Positions 12,601 through 27,600 of a stretch of DNA of 64,000 nucleotides are shown here, in pieces. The notes under the pieces are model-generated. The model made no database searches and had not been told where the DNA came from. It saw only the letters and a program-made list of their open reading frames with translations. The stretch comes from Ricordea florida. Taxonomy: Eukaryota > Cnidaria > Anthozoa > Corallimorpharia > Ricordeidae. Numbering within the stretch: the first letter of the stretch is position 1; each line of letters starts with the position of its first letter. The position numbers were made by a program, and so were the translations under genes. The stretch is from NCBI GenBank assembly GCA_949710005.1, contig OX453286.1:12870242-12934241 (forward strand). Reading direction: 5' to 3'.

Positions 12601-15600
12601 GCGATTTTATCAGAAAGATATTTCTAAGGTTCTACAAAAGTTTCAATGATAATTGAGGCTCGGCTTGTAGCGGAGATTTTTTTCGAAAAATAAGACATTC
12701 GGTAAATTGGTAATCTGTTAAATGCGGTCCGCGGCTAGGCTTGAAGTCGACAGTAACTAAGGCCCCGTCCTCACTAACCCGGAAACTTTTGTATCCGGAA
12801 ACTTTTCTTTCCGTATACGAAAGCGTCCACACTAACCTGTTTCATATCGAATTCGACCGTCCACACTAACCCAGGTGTATCCGGATTCACTTTAGAGCCC
12901 AGTACTTCCCTGCTGAATATTGCCAACAAGCGCATGCGCCAAAAATATAGCGCATGTGCTAAATAGCACGGGTTTCTCGCGGCAAACTGAAACTGCTTTG
13001 AAACTTTGCTCTAAAAATTGGGTTGAAAATGCCTCCAAAAGCTATAAAGAAGACTACTGAGAAGGAGAACTCCAAAGGAGAATGTTTTATGTAGTCAGAT
13101 GATGAAGTAGAACTGCTAACATAATTCAAATGATGGTTTATCATAGCTACATATCTGCAAGCAGGTTAGAAGACTTGAAATTAGTCCAAGAAGAAGAGCT
13201 GCTATTTGGTTTCGACCTGCGGCCGCATTGATTTGGTTTTTTTTTTAAACTGTACGCGGGAGATTGGATTTGGCGCCTAATTTTGACGTCATCGGATTTG
13301 AAAGTTTCCGGATACACCGTCCGCACTAATCCACACTAGAGGAACAACGCTTCCGGATTCAAAAGTTTCCACTCTGGAGAGCGGATTCAAAAGTTTCCAC
13401 TCTCGAGAGCGGATTCAAAAGTTTCCGGATACGTCTCCCGAATCCGCTGTGCTGGTGTGGACGATAGCCGTATCCGGAAAGAAAAGTTTCCGGATACGAA
13501 AGTTTCCGGGTTAGTGTGAACGGGACCTAAGATAAACATGAATTTGTTTTCTTTATGTGTGTGGTGGCTTCAGTCTTGGCCCTGCGCTGGCTGTTTTGAA
13601 TTCTTTTCTTACCTTGTTTTGTGCACTAAGGCTCGGTTCAAACGTCAAACTTTACATGTGCCGAACCAAATACCAGTTTGGGTCGACCCAAATAATTAAG
13701 TTCGGCAGTTGATTCAAACGTCGAACCTAATTGGGTCGAACTTAATTGCAAAAGTGAACATGACACTTTTGTAGTCAGCGGTTATTGCTTCGCAAGATGG
13801 AGGAAAGAAATGCGGGAAAGACAAATTGTACAAACGAAGAGCTTGTTTTTCTTGCATGTGCGATCAAGGAGGGAAGAAGAAGGCGACTCCAGATGCAGTT
13901 AGCATTAAACAACCTCGCTGCTAGGAGAAAGCGATTTTTAAATTTGGCTTTCCTTTTAGTATTGCTGATTTCCCAAAGGAACATCGCAGTTCCTCGTCCA
14001 GTTCGTTCTTGTCGTCGGCTGAAAAGAAATACTGGCTGGTGGGAAAATGTTTTTTAATACCTATTCAGATGCAAGATTCAAGAAAACCTTCAGAGTTTCC
14101 CGGGATACCTTTCATTTCATCCTAAACCGAAATGATCAAAACAAGTTGTGTGCGCATGACAAAAATAGGAAACAAGCAGAACTCTGGGTAAAAAATAATT
14201 TATTTAATGTAGTTGTAATGTATGCATTAGATTCGGCACATGTCAAAGTTCGACGTTTGAAACAAAGTCGATCTTTTGCCGTTCTATTCGACAAGCCCGG
14301 TTGAATAGAACGGCAGGTCGACCCAAATACAAATCTGTCGAACCTAATTGATTCAAACGCCGAACTTTACATGTGCCGAATCTAATTATTAGATTCGGCA
14401 CATGTAAAGTTCGACGTTTGAAACGGGCCTAATGGAATTAATGTTGACCAATCAGCTTCCTTGGTTCCCACGTTAGAAAACAATTGTGGTAATTGCTGAC
14501 ATTCGGCGTGATCTCAAGTTATCGAAAGCGGAACAACAACAACCACCGAATATTGGCCAACACTTGGCCTGCTCTTTGATGTGTGAATCACTCGTACCGA
14601 CCGCTATCATGCTATGTATGCTTTTGAGTAACAAAGTCCACAGTTTTGTTTCGGCGAGGAGAGCGGTAGACACTAATTAAACAAGGCACATTAAATTACT
14701 GAAAGCAGTCGTCACGACGCGTTTGCTAGGCAGGCCAAAACGAAACTTCTTAACAAGCCGATCACCAATATTTTTTTTTATTTGCTGCGATGAGCAACAT
14801 TTAAAGATCTTTCCAAGCGATTTCCAACGTCCTGGTCCACACAACTATTCACGCCTGATTCACTGGTGCTAGAACTAAATTTAAAGTGTAAACAAACTGC
14901 CAACAGTACGTATAAATTTCGCGTACTGATATCAGATATATTATATCAGATCCCATACGGTGAAATGTACCTGGTTTGATGTCTATTTTTTTTTCGGGGA
15001 AAGCGGTACATTTGACAAACTGCAGCCGGCGCGAACACGAGAATAGCAAGGCTAAATATTTCACAAAAGTTATCTCGGGACTTCGTCAAAGCTACGCGGA
15101 GTGGACAGAGCTGGATCTTTAAGCCTTTAAACGATCATACCATTCGATATTTTCTAGCATGCAGCTCAACTTAAAAGAAAAAGAAACAATAGTCAATGCA
15201 AGCCATCACAACGAATTTGACTTTAGCAATAGGATCCAAAAGGCGCACGTACCTACGCCAAACACCGATGCATTCAAGGTGTTAGATTCCTTCTCTCAAT
15301 TCGTTAAATCTATATCCAACAGGATTTCCAAAGGATTTGCCAGTTGGTTTCAGTGTTGTACATAACAGCACAGTTTGTATACTATTAGATCAGTTTGAGC
15401 TAGCGGACAGCCCCGTTCCATGTAATGTTTACCTACCGCGATGGAAGTACTGATCGTTTGCTGTCGAGGTCCATTATTCGTCGTTTTAAAGACTTAAGAT
15501 GTCCACTTTTTACCGCTTGCGTTGTTCATCGAACTAACGGTCCATTCTATCAAAGTAACATTAAAGAAGCACCCTTACTTTTATCATTTCGACACCATTG

Positions 15601-18600
15601 CAAGTAATTCAGTTAATATCCCATTGTGCTATGTGGAGTGGCAGGCGCTCGCGTAATAGCACATTGCGCAACTTTTTTTCATTTTTTTCACGTAAGAAAA
15701 AAATAAACGGAAAAACGGTCCACATTTTTTACCTCGGACTTCCCCAGAGGGCTAGCGCGAGTAATCAACTCTCAGAAATATGGCGATTGTTTCTTCAGCA
15801 AATTTTATCGTGGGGGTCTTAATAATAAGGTCTCAAAGAGCACTAAAGTTATAGGATTTAACAACAAGAACCGAACCGCCGCAACAGATCATTTGATGAG
15901 ATTTGTTCTCGGGAACTCAAAGTTTCAAATTGTTGTAGAATTTTGTCATCTTCAGATTATAGCAGCATATCAAGCTCCAGTGTTTGTCAAGATAAATTTT
16001 GTTTCGAGAAAAAACTGTTAATGTCTGGTGACATTGAACTCAATCCAGGATCCTCGCACTTAGCCTTTCATTTCTTCCCTTCTATCCTCACCATCATTTC
16101 CAAGCTCGTCAACATAGTCCCAGCTCTAAATCCACTCTTCAGTCATAACATCCACGCGCATGCCTAGAACCTACATGCAACCTCGCAGTAGACACATGTA
16201 CTACCATGCATGTGTGTATGGTAGCTCTGAAGAAATGGTTAACGTGCAGCATGAAACCGTCGTGTTATGGACGTTGCGGGAGGTTGCTAAGCACAAAAAA
16301 GCGTAAACTTCCCTTGTAGACCAATGACTACATCGGACAAACGTGTGGTTTTTACGGGAAGGTAGGGCAACACCATCTTCAATGAATTCAAAATAGCATC
16401 ACCCGTACCCGCGAGCCAATGTCGGGGTTTTTTTAAGTAATCTTACTCCGTCTCAATCACAGAAACTGTTGGCGTTTCTTCAATCATCCGTCGTTTTGCT
16501 GATAGCTGTAGAAATCACTCAGTGCGATATTCATTCGTTCAATAACCAAAATTTCCTTGTTTTTGGGGACTGAGTCTTTCAACCCTCCAAGGTGATTTTT
16601 GTCTGAAGAATCGTTCCAGTCATTTTGATAAACTCACGTCTGACAAGTATTCCAAGTGCTTATACCTCGCTTACGACTCTAAATCTAAAATTTCGGACAA
16701 AATATGAAATTTTCGCTTTCGTGGTAAGAATGCATTTTCAGTAGGAGATAAAAATTCCAGTTTTCCTCTTTTTCAAAACACCTCTGCAGATTGACACGAA
16801 GCACAAACGAGTATTGAAGCATCACTGTGACAAATGAGCGGATTTTTTCCTACAGTCGACTCCCGATAACTGACACCCTTGCCAACTCGTGCTGACTCCA
16901 TCCAATGTCAATTTCTCCTGTCGTCATACATTTACTGTAATTTTATCCTAGGTAACTCGAACCTCCCACTAGCTCATTTAAAAACATTTATCGTTTCCCT
17001 TTAGGGCATTTTCTATATTACCTTACTCTCTATTTCTCGAACGGTTCGAACGGGGAAGCCGGGTTGACGCAGTGGTGAGAGCGTTCGTCTTCCACCAATG
17101 TGGCCCGGGTTCGATTCCCGGTCCCGGCGTCACATGTGGGCTGAGTTTGTTGGTTCTCTACTCTGCTCCGAGAGGTGCGTCTCCGAGTACTCCGGTTTTC
17201 CCCTCTCCGCAAAAACCAACATTTGATTTGATCTGAATTGATTTAATTTAATATTATTTGATTTCATTTCATTTGTGCTTTACATTGTCCCCAATGAGTA
17301 CGTCAGTGCTAGATACAATTGACACTTAAATAAAGTTCATTATTATTATTATTATAATTAACGATGTCTCATCATCTCTTCACCATATTAAGTGTGGTGT
17401 ACCCCAGGGCCCTATTTTAGGACCTTTACTTTTCTTTTTATTCATCAATGAATTCCCTGATATCTCTAACTTGTCCGAGATGTTACTTTTTGCAGATGAT
17501 ACCAGCATGTTCTATTCTCACAGTGACGATGTCCATTTAATCTCTACTGTCAACCGTGAACTGGAACTCGTAAATAATTGGATGAAAGCTAACAGACTCT
17601 CGGTTAACACAAAGAAAGCCCTATTGCTTGTAGAACACGAAAGTATTCACTGTTCTTTTTCAAGGGCCACAAATTTGGAATTTTCCTACCTTAAGACATA
17701 ATTAATTCAGGGACTCTAACTTGCTTCAAAAGAAAATCGTTTAGATTTCTTCTTGATTCATTAACTTTTTTGACATATCTGTCTTTTCTTTTACTGATCC
17801 GCGTGTTTATCAATGTACTTTATTAAATAGCGTATGAGGTTACCTCCCTTGCATAAGCCTGGTGGTTTCTTGAGGCCTCCTCGCCATTCCTTGTAAATCA
17901 GTATGTCTACCCTTAGCTTTCTTTTATTGCCATCTGCAATGTATAAATATGATAAATAACGATGTCTGTTAATATGTGCTTGACACGTTAAAACAAACAT
18001 ACAGCTTATTTATGTATTGTTCCAATTTCACTCGACTTCTCTATAATAAAATTCTGATTTAAACACTCTTTATGAATATAAAACCAGTAAACGCCGTTTT
18101 TTTTTTGTTATTTTCGGTCACTTGTTCTCAACTTCCGATAACTCGCACCTTTTTCAAGTTCCTTTGAAGGTTCGAGTCGACTGTGCTTTTTGTCCCCCAG
18201 ATAGGGGATTTTTGATGGACTGTTACGCCCCATATTATGATGTCACGATATCCATACTCTCTTCGTGCATATTCCGTTTTTCGTCATCATTAACTATTTC
18301 AAACTTGCTGGCGCTTAGACACGAAACCTCATCATTACCTAAAACTCGGTGCGGCCCCGTTCGAGCAAATCGAGATTTTTCTTGGTACACTAACTGCATA
18401 CTGTAACTGTAAGTGTTGTGCGGACTGCAATGATCCCTCCTCGGGATTTCGCCGTTTGGGCAAAATCCCTGCGGGTGCATCAAGCTACATTGTTGTCAAG
18501 TGCAAACCAAAGAATATCCTACTTCTCTTTTCTATTTTCTTGGTGTACAGACGAGCCTTTAGGCCGGTGTCGATATCAAGAAAATGTAAATGACGCGGTG

Positions 18601-21600
18601 AATGTTCCATATTCTGCCACTCTGAAATACTGTATTACTGTTGTCTTACGTACCATAGACACCAGGCAATGCGTTTTGAATAAAATGTGGATAAAAATTT
18701 ATGTTTTACTATGCATTGTGGAAACGTTGGATGAGACATTATAATATAACTTGTATTATAATATACTATAACTTGGTACTAAAAACACACTTTCAACAAC
18801 ACAAACTATGAAAACTTGTAATTGATCAAAGCTGGTAAGTTTGTTGGTCTCTGCAGAATCGATTATGCTACTCGTGTTGGCTTTCTCTGGGTTCTGTGAG
18901 GTCTATACTGCTGGGTTCCATTCCGCGGTGGTTTACTTCTGGAAATACTTCCAGGAGTAAGATGTATAGGTTATGGAAACAGCGAATTTAGTGATGGTTT
19001 CTTTTCTCAAACAGTGTACTATCAGAAACAAAAGCCGATAACCACCCCATATAATCGTAAAGGTGATTAAAAATAGTACTGATGGGAATAAGGTTTGGGA
19101 AAGGGGTGCATATTCCTCAATGAAAAAGTGATATTTAAGAGAACGTTCCCTTTATATGATTATTTCATTAGCTTTATTCACATTTTTCGTGGTTACATTT
19201 TGTGATTGATAGTAACATTAAATGTGGAAGAGAAAGGAAATAAATATTTTCAAAGTTAAAACTAATTACAAGATTTATGTTCTTTAAAAAACCGATGAAA
19301 TATCTAACAGAATCTTTTTAAAAAAATAAGAATTGTAAAACAAGAATGAGATTATGTTATGTGTATTATTGTACTGCAGGCTGACGGTACAAAGACTGAC
19401 TGGTCAGCTACAGCCTATGTATTGTTTTACCACAAACTGGGAGGTGAGTGCACCACAAACAGGCTATCTCGAAATATAGAGACGAACTGAGGTATAAAGG
19501 TATCTCTTCTAATTAGCCTCAATACCGTCTCAATTTGTTGTATGTTAAAATAAGTATAATTGGGGTATTCATGGGAAGTCTTTTTGTTGCCAGCGAAACA
19601 TTGGCACTGTATGTCTTCTTTGTATGCGCAACATATATAATTTAACTCTGATGTAACCCTGAAATAAGGCGCTTAACCATAAAAATTACAATTTCCAGCC
19701 AATTGCATGCAAAATTGTAGCTTAAATCAACCTATCACAACCTTGGTTTTAATCGCCATAGAAACAGTGTACTGACTCCTAAATTGGGGCTTTCTTCAAA
19801 ATAAAGAATTTTTTGCCTTGAACATTTTCTTTCATAACTTGCATTTGGCTCTTCTTTTCTCGGAAATTGTAATTTTTGTGATTAATTGTATTAAACTTCG
19901 TGTCGTCCAATTCAGTCTGTAACCATACTCGTGATAAACAAATTGAACTCCTTTTGCGTGGGCGTCCGATTTTATCACTCGTATGATTACTGACCGAATT
20001 GAATTCCATTCAGTCCTATTACCATTATTTATTATATGGATGGTTCCGCGAGCAGGCAAGATGAGGAGAATCTTGGATTCTGATTGGCTACCCGAGCGGG
20101 CATGATGGGCTTATCTTGCCCAGTAGTAATAGAGGAGTCAATCAAATACCACCTACCCATATAAGCCGTTTTTCAGGCTGGGAAAGCTCCCAGAGGGGGC
20201 TATTTTTCGAGGTAGCCCAAATTAAGGCAACACCAACACGTTAGCAGTCCTCGCCGCCAACGCGACCATGTTTGTCGTCGTTGGGGACCCTCCCGCGCAG
20301 CTTCAGAAAATCGCCAACATGAGCGGCAAGGCGCGATTAAAGGTAAGAAATACGCGGTCGCGTCGGGCGGGGATTTAACGGTGTTTGTCGAAACGGAAAA
20401 AGAGGAGGGGCCGCATCTGCCTACCTGGGCAGCCACGCCGAGCTCAGCCAGTTCATAACGGCTTCGAACCTAGCTGCGTCAAACTTGTACCGACCGTCGT
20501 AGCCGCTTTCATACCAAGCGAAGGCGTCGACCAGCAACTCCTCGAACACCTCTTGGCTTTCGTCTTCAGGGAGAAACTGTCCTCCCCGATTCCGCATCCA
20601 TCGAGCGTGAGCGAGCCTGCACTCGCGGTACAATAGTTTCGCCATCTCACTACGCCAAGTGATATACTAACCCAAGCCGAGGCGCGTCATATCCTTCTTG
20701 AAGCCTGGCGCGGCGTGCAGCTGCTTATGCAGCGCTTTCAACGCGTCGCTATTGAGTAGCTCAACCCTATCTAGAGCGTCTAAATCCCATGAGGCGTCAA
20801 CGCGTAGCTTCTCCTTCAGTCTCTTATTGCCGCTGGCCCATATCAGCGCAATTGTCCGCGGCGTTGGCCCTAACATTGCTATGGAAGTTTTTAAGCTTTA
20901 CCTAAGGAAATGTTTTTCTCTAAATGGAAAAATTTTCAAACTTCGGCGCATATCAGACGCACACCCAATTAGAGAAAGGAGATAGTATTTGCGAACTTCC
21001 ATTTAGAGAGGTATTAATATCACTACTAATATAGACATGCTCACCGTTAAAGCATTACGATCTTTAGCGCGAAGATATGGGCTGCCCGGGCGCTCGAATC
21101 TTAAGAGAAAAGCTGACCTACTACGAGCGATCGAGGAGGCCCGCACCGCGGAGTGGGACAAACGACTCCGGCGAGCGCAACAGACAGGGAGATACCCTGC
21201 CCTCAGAGGGGATGATAATCCTCACAAGAAGTGGCAGCGGGCTCGTGAACTCCGTCAACTCGCGGGAGAGGTCGACACCGCTCTCCTCGCAGAGGGTAAC
21301 CGAAAGAGGACTACCCCCAGAACAAGGCTTCAGGCCCTGCGAAGGATCGGAAAACGATTCCCTTGGAGGGATGAGCCCCTAGCGCGCTCTATCATGCAAG
21401 AGGGCGCACGTATACTCGAAGAATTGGATGGAGAAAGAGAGGGTGAGGAAGGAGGTCGGCGCTTCTGGAAATGGTCTTTCTACCGAGGTGTGGCTGGGCC
21501 TCTCGTGGATCGGATCATGGATAAGCTGAAAAAGAGGGTCAAGTCCAGCTTCTATTTGCGTTACAGCTACACCTATCGTCTCAAGAACCTCGAAACGGGT

Positions 21601-24600
21601 GAAATTATCCTATTTCGCAAAACCACAAAAGGCAGCCCCTGGATCCAGCATCTCGAGACGCAAGCTAGAGACTGGCTGAAGGGGGAAGACGAGACGCGCT
21701 TGAGGATCAACCAAATCGATCGACCGAGCACCAAGTGGGTCTTCATCCGCTTCATCTCCGTTGAAGTTAAGGCTATAGTAGATCGCCAACCTCTGTTGGG
21801 TACAGGTCCACTACCAGACTGGTTGAGGAGAAAGCAGGGGATGTACTCCTTGGACACGTACAGAGATAACCTTTGTCTCTTTCGTTGTATCGCGGTTCAT
21901 CGAGGTGCGCGCGCGGATCGTTACATCATCCAAGCCCGAGCTCTTGCCACAGAGTTATTCAAAAAGCCCGACATCCCAGGCACGTCTCTGGACGACCTGA
22001 GGAAAGTAGAGGCTCACTTTGAACTTGGGATCCGGGTATATGAACCAACAGCGGCTGGAGACTGGCTGCTTCGGAGGCAACCAGCTCACTATGAAAAAGT
22101 AGGCACTCCACCAATGACGATCGGTGTCTACGAGGGGCACGCGTTTCTTATAACCGACATCCAGAAACTAGCGAATGAGTACAGGTGCGGGGAGTGCACC
22201 GCGCGGTTCACAAAGTCCAGCAACCTCCTTCGTCACGCCGACCGTTGTATTCGAGGTGAGACGAAAGTGGTCTGCCGTGGAGAGAAGGTGGAAGCTTCAC
22301 CATCGGCCTATGAGAAGGCCTTCTCTCCACAAAAACGGGATAGCATCCAAGAAGTACAGTGGCTCGAGCATGAAGCCCGCACTAGAGGCATACACATCCA
22401 TCACCAGTTATGTGGCCATGGAGGTGAGCAAATGATAGAAGGTAGCCCTGTAGACGGTTATGATCCCATCTCAAAGACTGTCTTCCAATTCAATGGGTGC
22501 CTCTGGCATGGGTGCAAAGACTGTTTCCCATCTGTGGATCAACGCCAGGAGCTACTTCGTAATCTCACCAAGAAAAATGCCAGCCCTGTCACACGCGAAA
22601 TGGCATACCAAAAGACGCTCGAGCGTGAAGCTAAGATTCGCGCTGCTGGGTATCGGCTTGTAGTCAGGTGGCAGCACGAGCCTAAACCTTGGCGCAAAGA
22701 CCGTATCCCTGATCCAAGGACGGAAACCTATCCCCACGCGATCGTGTACGACTTCGAGAGTTACCTCGACAAGACCAGCACCGGTACTCCTACAGAAGAT
22801 CTGACACTAGAGGGGGACCACGTTCCTACCTCCGTCTCGCTTAGTAACACCCTCGACCCTGTCCCCGAGCACCTATGTAATCGAGACTCGAAGTTGCTCA
22901 TCGAGGAGTTCATGAAAGCGCTAGAGCGGCGAGCCGCCCGGATACGAGAAGACGTCCGCCGCCTGTTCCTACCCGACAGCATCGAGCTCTTGGCAAAAAC
23001 GCATCGGCGCGCGATCGAAGAGTGGTGCGACCAAGTCCAGGTGCTCGGGTTCAATTCGGGTAAGTACGATCTCAACCTCATCCGGAACCACTTCGTTGAG
23101 GAACTCTGCAAGACGTCCGACGCGTTGGTCAAAGTTGGGTGTAAGGCAAACCAGATCATGTTCATCACGACTCCGGACTTCAAATTCCTGGACATCATCA
23201 ACTACATCGGGCCAGGAAAGAGCTACGATGATTGGGTCAAAGCGTATGGGTGCACGCACACGAAGTCCTGGTTCTCCTACGAGTGGTTCGACAGCCCAGA
23301 GAAGCTCGACTTCCCCGTTCTACCCGATCACCCCAAATGGTATTCGAAGTTGAAAGCCTCCTTCCCCTTGAAACTGTCGGAATATCGCGCGTGCCAGAAG
23401 CTATTCCAAGAAAAAGGGATGAAGACCTTCGCGGACTGGTTCCGTTATTACAACGACCTCGACGTGGGTCTCTTCGTCGAAGCGCTGAAAAAGATGCGCG
23501 ACTTCTACACCGTATACGGAATCGACATCTTCAAGGACGCTGTCAGCTTACCCGGCGTGTCGATGAGGTTCGTCCTCCGAGGGAGGCTGAAAGGCCCCGA
23601 GGCGCCCGAGCTGTACGCTCCGGGAAAGGAGGCTTACGACATGCTCAAAGCGAGCGTCACGGGCGGGCCCTCGATCGTATTCACGCGGTACCACGGAGGC
23701 CCGGCCCTGTCAACGCGTCCTCGGGTACGACGCGAACGCACTCTATCTCTCCACCATGGCAGCTCCGATGCCCTGTGTGGAGGGAAGTGTAACCCAATGG
23801 GAGACGGGGTATGTCGACGTGTTCATGGCAGCTGTCCACGAAGAAAGGTGCTTTGGGTTCGCCGAGGTCGACATCGAGGTCCCCGAACACCTCTGGCCAA
23901 AGTTCGAAGAAATGGTCCCGCTCTTCTACAGCAAGGAGGTTCCCGAGTCGGATGTCCCCCAAGAGATGCTTGACTATCTCGAGCGCACAGGACGAACCCG
24001 CACCAAAGAGGAGAAAAAGCTTGTAGGAGCACTTTCCGCAAAGAAGATTCTGTTGTACGCCCCGCTGCTCCGCTGGTACATCGCCCATGGGCTTGTGATA
24101 ACCGCTGTTCATCGCACCATCGACTGCAAAGCCCAGAAGATCTTCGGATGGTTCGTCGAGCAAGTCACGGAGGCCCGACAACAATGCGACGTCGCAAAAG
24201 AGAAAGCCCTCCTCGCCGACCTGTTCAAACTGCTCGGTAACAGCTGCTACGGGAAATTCATCGAAGCACTGGAGCGTAAGACGGAGACTTCCTACACGAC
24301 CGACTCGCTTGGGACAAGTGGAGCGGCCGCACACCGGGCCTATTCAAGCTCGAGCTCGAGGGTGCCCGGGCAATCGCTCTCTGCAGCAAGGCGTACTATG
24401 TCGACAATGAGAAGAAACACAAACACTCGGCGAAGGGGATGTCCAAAGTCCACAACGACTTAACCTGGGGTCGCTACAAGGCAACCCTCGATGGAGCGCT
24501 GGACAAGGCAGAAAACTAGGGCTGAAACCAGGAGAAACTAGGGCTGAGCGTGTATTATGACAAGAGACGGGTGTTACCCGATGGGATTCACACCGAACCC

Positions 24601-27600
24601 TTGGAGTACGCCTTTTGGAGGTAATTCGGTATTCCATGGAACCACCTGCAGCTCCTCGCGGACGAAGCCTCGTTCGGGGCCGCCTCTGAGATAGTAGACT
24701 ACAGGCTCGCCAGGCCGAATGACAGCGCGCTCTTGCTCATAAACCTCGAGACTCCAAACTGGGTCTCTTGCGCGCCTTCGTCCACCCTCCTGTTCGCCAG
24801 GCTGGTATAAATATCGTACGGCGGCGTCAGAGGAAAGTCTCTCCTCCTCCAAACCAACCGCTCTTCCAGGAACAACAGAGGAGGGTTTTTGTGCCACCGA
24901 TTTGGCTTCGATGGCATCCTGTGGCTTTTTGCCAATCAGGCGTGTTGGTTCGTTGTTCAAAGCCGCGACAACCGCAGGCAGCCGAACCACCCACTCGACC
25001 GTTCTTTCACCTTCGGGAAGAAGCATCTCCTGAGCGTACTGATACCCGAACAACCGCTCGGCTAGAGTCCTGTTGAACCTTTCTACGATCGCTTGGTCTT
25101 GGTGGATATCCACGCGTCCGCGCCTGACTTCGGTATTGTGTTTAGCGAGTAGCGGTGTAACAGAGCCCATGACCTCTTTTCCTGGGTCGACCTAAAGTAG
25201 CTTGGGCCACGTGAGAGGGCTTCGCTTGTAGATGCGCTCGAACGCACCCGCGACTTCTCTCGCTTCCTTTGAAGCCAAAGGCTCAGCCTCCTTGTAGCGG
25301 GAGGCAACATCGACCACAGTGAGCGCATACTTGTAAAGCTTCCGTCCGCGCCCAGGTCGATCATGGGGCAGAAATAGAAGATCGGCCTGATGAACCTTGT
25401 TTGGTGTTGAGACATTGAACCTCGGCCTTGGTATGTGTTGAGGGGGCGGCATGTAGATCTGCCACATCGCCTGTTTCTGAAGCCACACCCGGACGGCATC
25501 TTCAGAGGCGACAGCCGCGGCCTCCACCTTCTTTATCGCGGCGTGCCCCTTCCAATATCCCTGGGGGCTGTAGTAGATGCCAGACAGATTTTTTCCCATT
25601 TCTATACCAATATCACCGAAAAAGGCTTTCCCAGTTTCACAACCATCGGCTAGCAGCATACCCAATGGCGAGCATCCCACCACCTACATAGGCTAGTTCA
25701 CCAGTTTGCTGGGCACTCGAAGGGCGATAATAGTTGCTCCATTGTGGAGTGTGGGTTTGCGCGTAAAGGTCAAGGGCGCGATTCGTTGCGGCTGTGTCTT
25801 GGTCAGCGCGATTGCGCAGACGTTCCTGCTCTGCTTCCCAATCAGCCAGCTTCTCGTGGCGTTTTTGGAATGCAGCCCAGTCAGCCTGGTACTTCTCCAA
25901 GGCTTTGTCGTGGCGCTTCCGCTCAGCCACCATTGCATCGGGTCCCTTCCCAGATATCGGTCGAGCGAGATACGACCCACCTACGAAGGCCATAGCGTTC
26001 AGGATAGCCCCACCCAGCATCAACGCTATAGTTGCCATTATTCAGATGGAATGATCTTCTTATCGACTAAGTATTGCCTGGCGGCGACGGCTCCCGTGAG
26101 AACTGCAACCCACTTCGCGTAGTTTTCAATAGATGCGGAAGGATCCGAGGTCATAGGCGTCTTAAGAACTTTTTTCCCCACCCAACCAATACCCGCAGCA
26201 ATGCCTGTCAGAGTTGCTGCTTCGACCACCGTGCTTACGAGTTTGTTTTCCATGGAAGAGACTATACTTTACAACTAGAAATACGACTCTCGCTAAAACC
26301 TCGCGAAGCTAGTTTTTGAATAGGTCACAATACTTTTATATTTTATTTTATTTTATATTTTATTTTTTTATATCAGCGTAATCCCCATTATTTAATTTGT
26401 TATGCTGTGTTTGGTACACAATTAGTGACACCTGGTGCAAATTACATGATCAGTGTACCGCTCAGCACAGGGCTTAAAAATTGACCTTCATTTAGCTCTT
26501 TCACTGCCACTGAGATTGCACGAGAGGGAATACAAGTAAAATTATTTGTTTTCTTGACAGGGAATACAGAGTCAATGAAGTATCACAATAATATTCAGTT
26601 AACACAAATTGAAAATTATTGTAAATCTTTTGAAGGTGAAATCTTGAATGCTTGTGTTTACCACGGTCTAAAAACCTGTTTTTTTTTAGTTGTATTTTCT
26701 TAGTCTTTTTTGTGTTGTCTTCTTTGTTGTACATCACTTTTAAACACAATATCTTCTTCCACCGAGGATGAGTTGAATGCTCCAATTATTTTTTGTTTAT
26801 GTTTTTTTCTAATAATTGCATGAGATTCATTGTAAGAAGAATCTTCTGATTAGATATTTTATTGTCTACTACAGTCATTATTTCATTCCTAGGTAACCAC
26901 AAATGAGAGCATTATGAATAGTGCATGTTTCAATTTGTGCACTCTCTTCAGTTGAAATGGTTCCCCCAGTACAGTAGATAGAAAAATTCCTCTTCCCTCA
27001 AAAAGAGATGCCATATCAACAGAACTGTGTGATACAATGTCATTACCTAAAACAATTGGAGGTAAAACAATTGGATTCTACAAAAACTTTGAACAAATGT
27101 TTGGTAATAGTGAGTACCAACTGTATAGTATGTGGTTGTGCTATTTTTAGGTCATATCATAAAAACAATACATGTAAGAGAGAGTTATTGAAATCTTAAT
27201 ATGTTGAAAAAGATGCATGGCTGCACTAGATATGCCTGTAAAAAATAATGTGAAATCAATGTCAATCAGTCAAAAGTATATGCCACATGAAAGTTTAATT
27301 GTGCTGTTACAGAAACAGGCAAAATATCCATAACCAACCAGAGAATAGTATATGATTTTGAATATATGAAAATTTCGATTATAAGAACTGCAGAAGAAAG
27401 ATTTGATATAAGGATGGTATTTCATCGAGAAAGTCATGGCAGCTAGAGGTATTGAACTGTAACCAATGACATATAGTAATGAGAAGCACTATTATTATAT
27501 TACTATCATTATTATAATTATCATTATTATTATTACTGGTATTGATATTATTATTATTGTTATATTTTTTATGTTAAACATAATATATTGTTATGGGGTG

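Larger units (their letters stand above)
11563..19379. other. Intron with several transposon relics
   Basis: Contents are two elements with TAA duplications (12761-13527, 13630-14429), a 2A-like relic (15943-16167), a SINE (17050-17357) and an RT fragment (17359-17700). The stretches 14430-15940 and 17700-19380 show no recognisable gene. Confidence 0.5.

Noticed and set aside
14486-15607. Several short ORFs
   Set aside because: They have no domain, no splice context and composition like the surrounding intron.
20116-20121. Five-base rather than six-base target duplication
   Set aside because: TTGCCC occurs on both sides if the final T of the right TIR is shared; six bases is the norm for Polintons, so I report six with that overlap noted.
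20200-20436. Minus-strand ORF with Cys/Trp-rich end running into the TIR
   Set aside because: A plus frame is equally open over the same stretch and neither has a convincing start or domain.
23232-24334. Long ORFs on both strands over the polymerase
   Set aside because: They are shadows of GC-rich coding sequence; only the polymerase frames carry family motifs.
27487-27570. TTA/ATT repeats as an origin or signal
   Set aside because: Each copy of the 3-kb repeat family has the same tract; it is an internal microsatellite.
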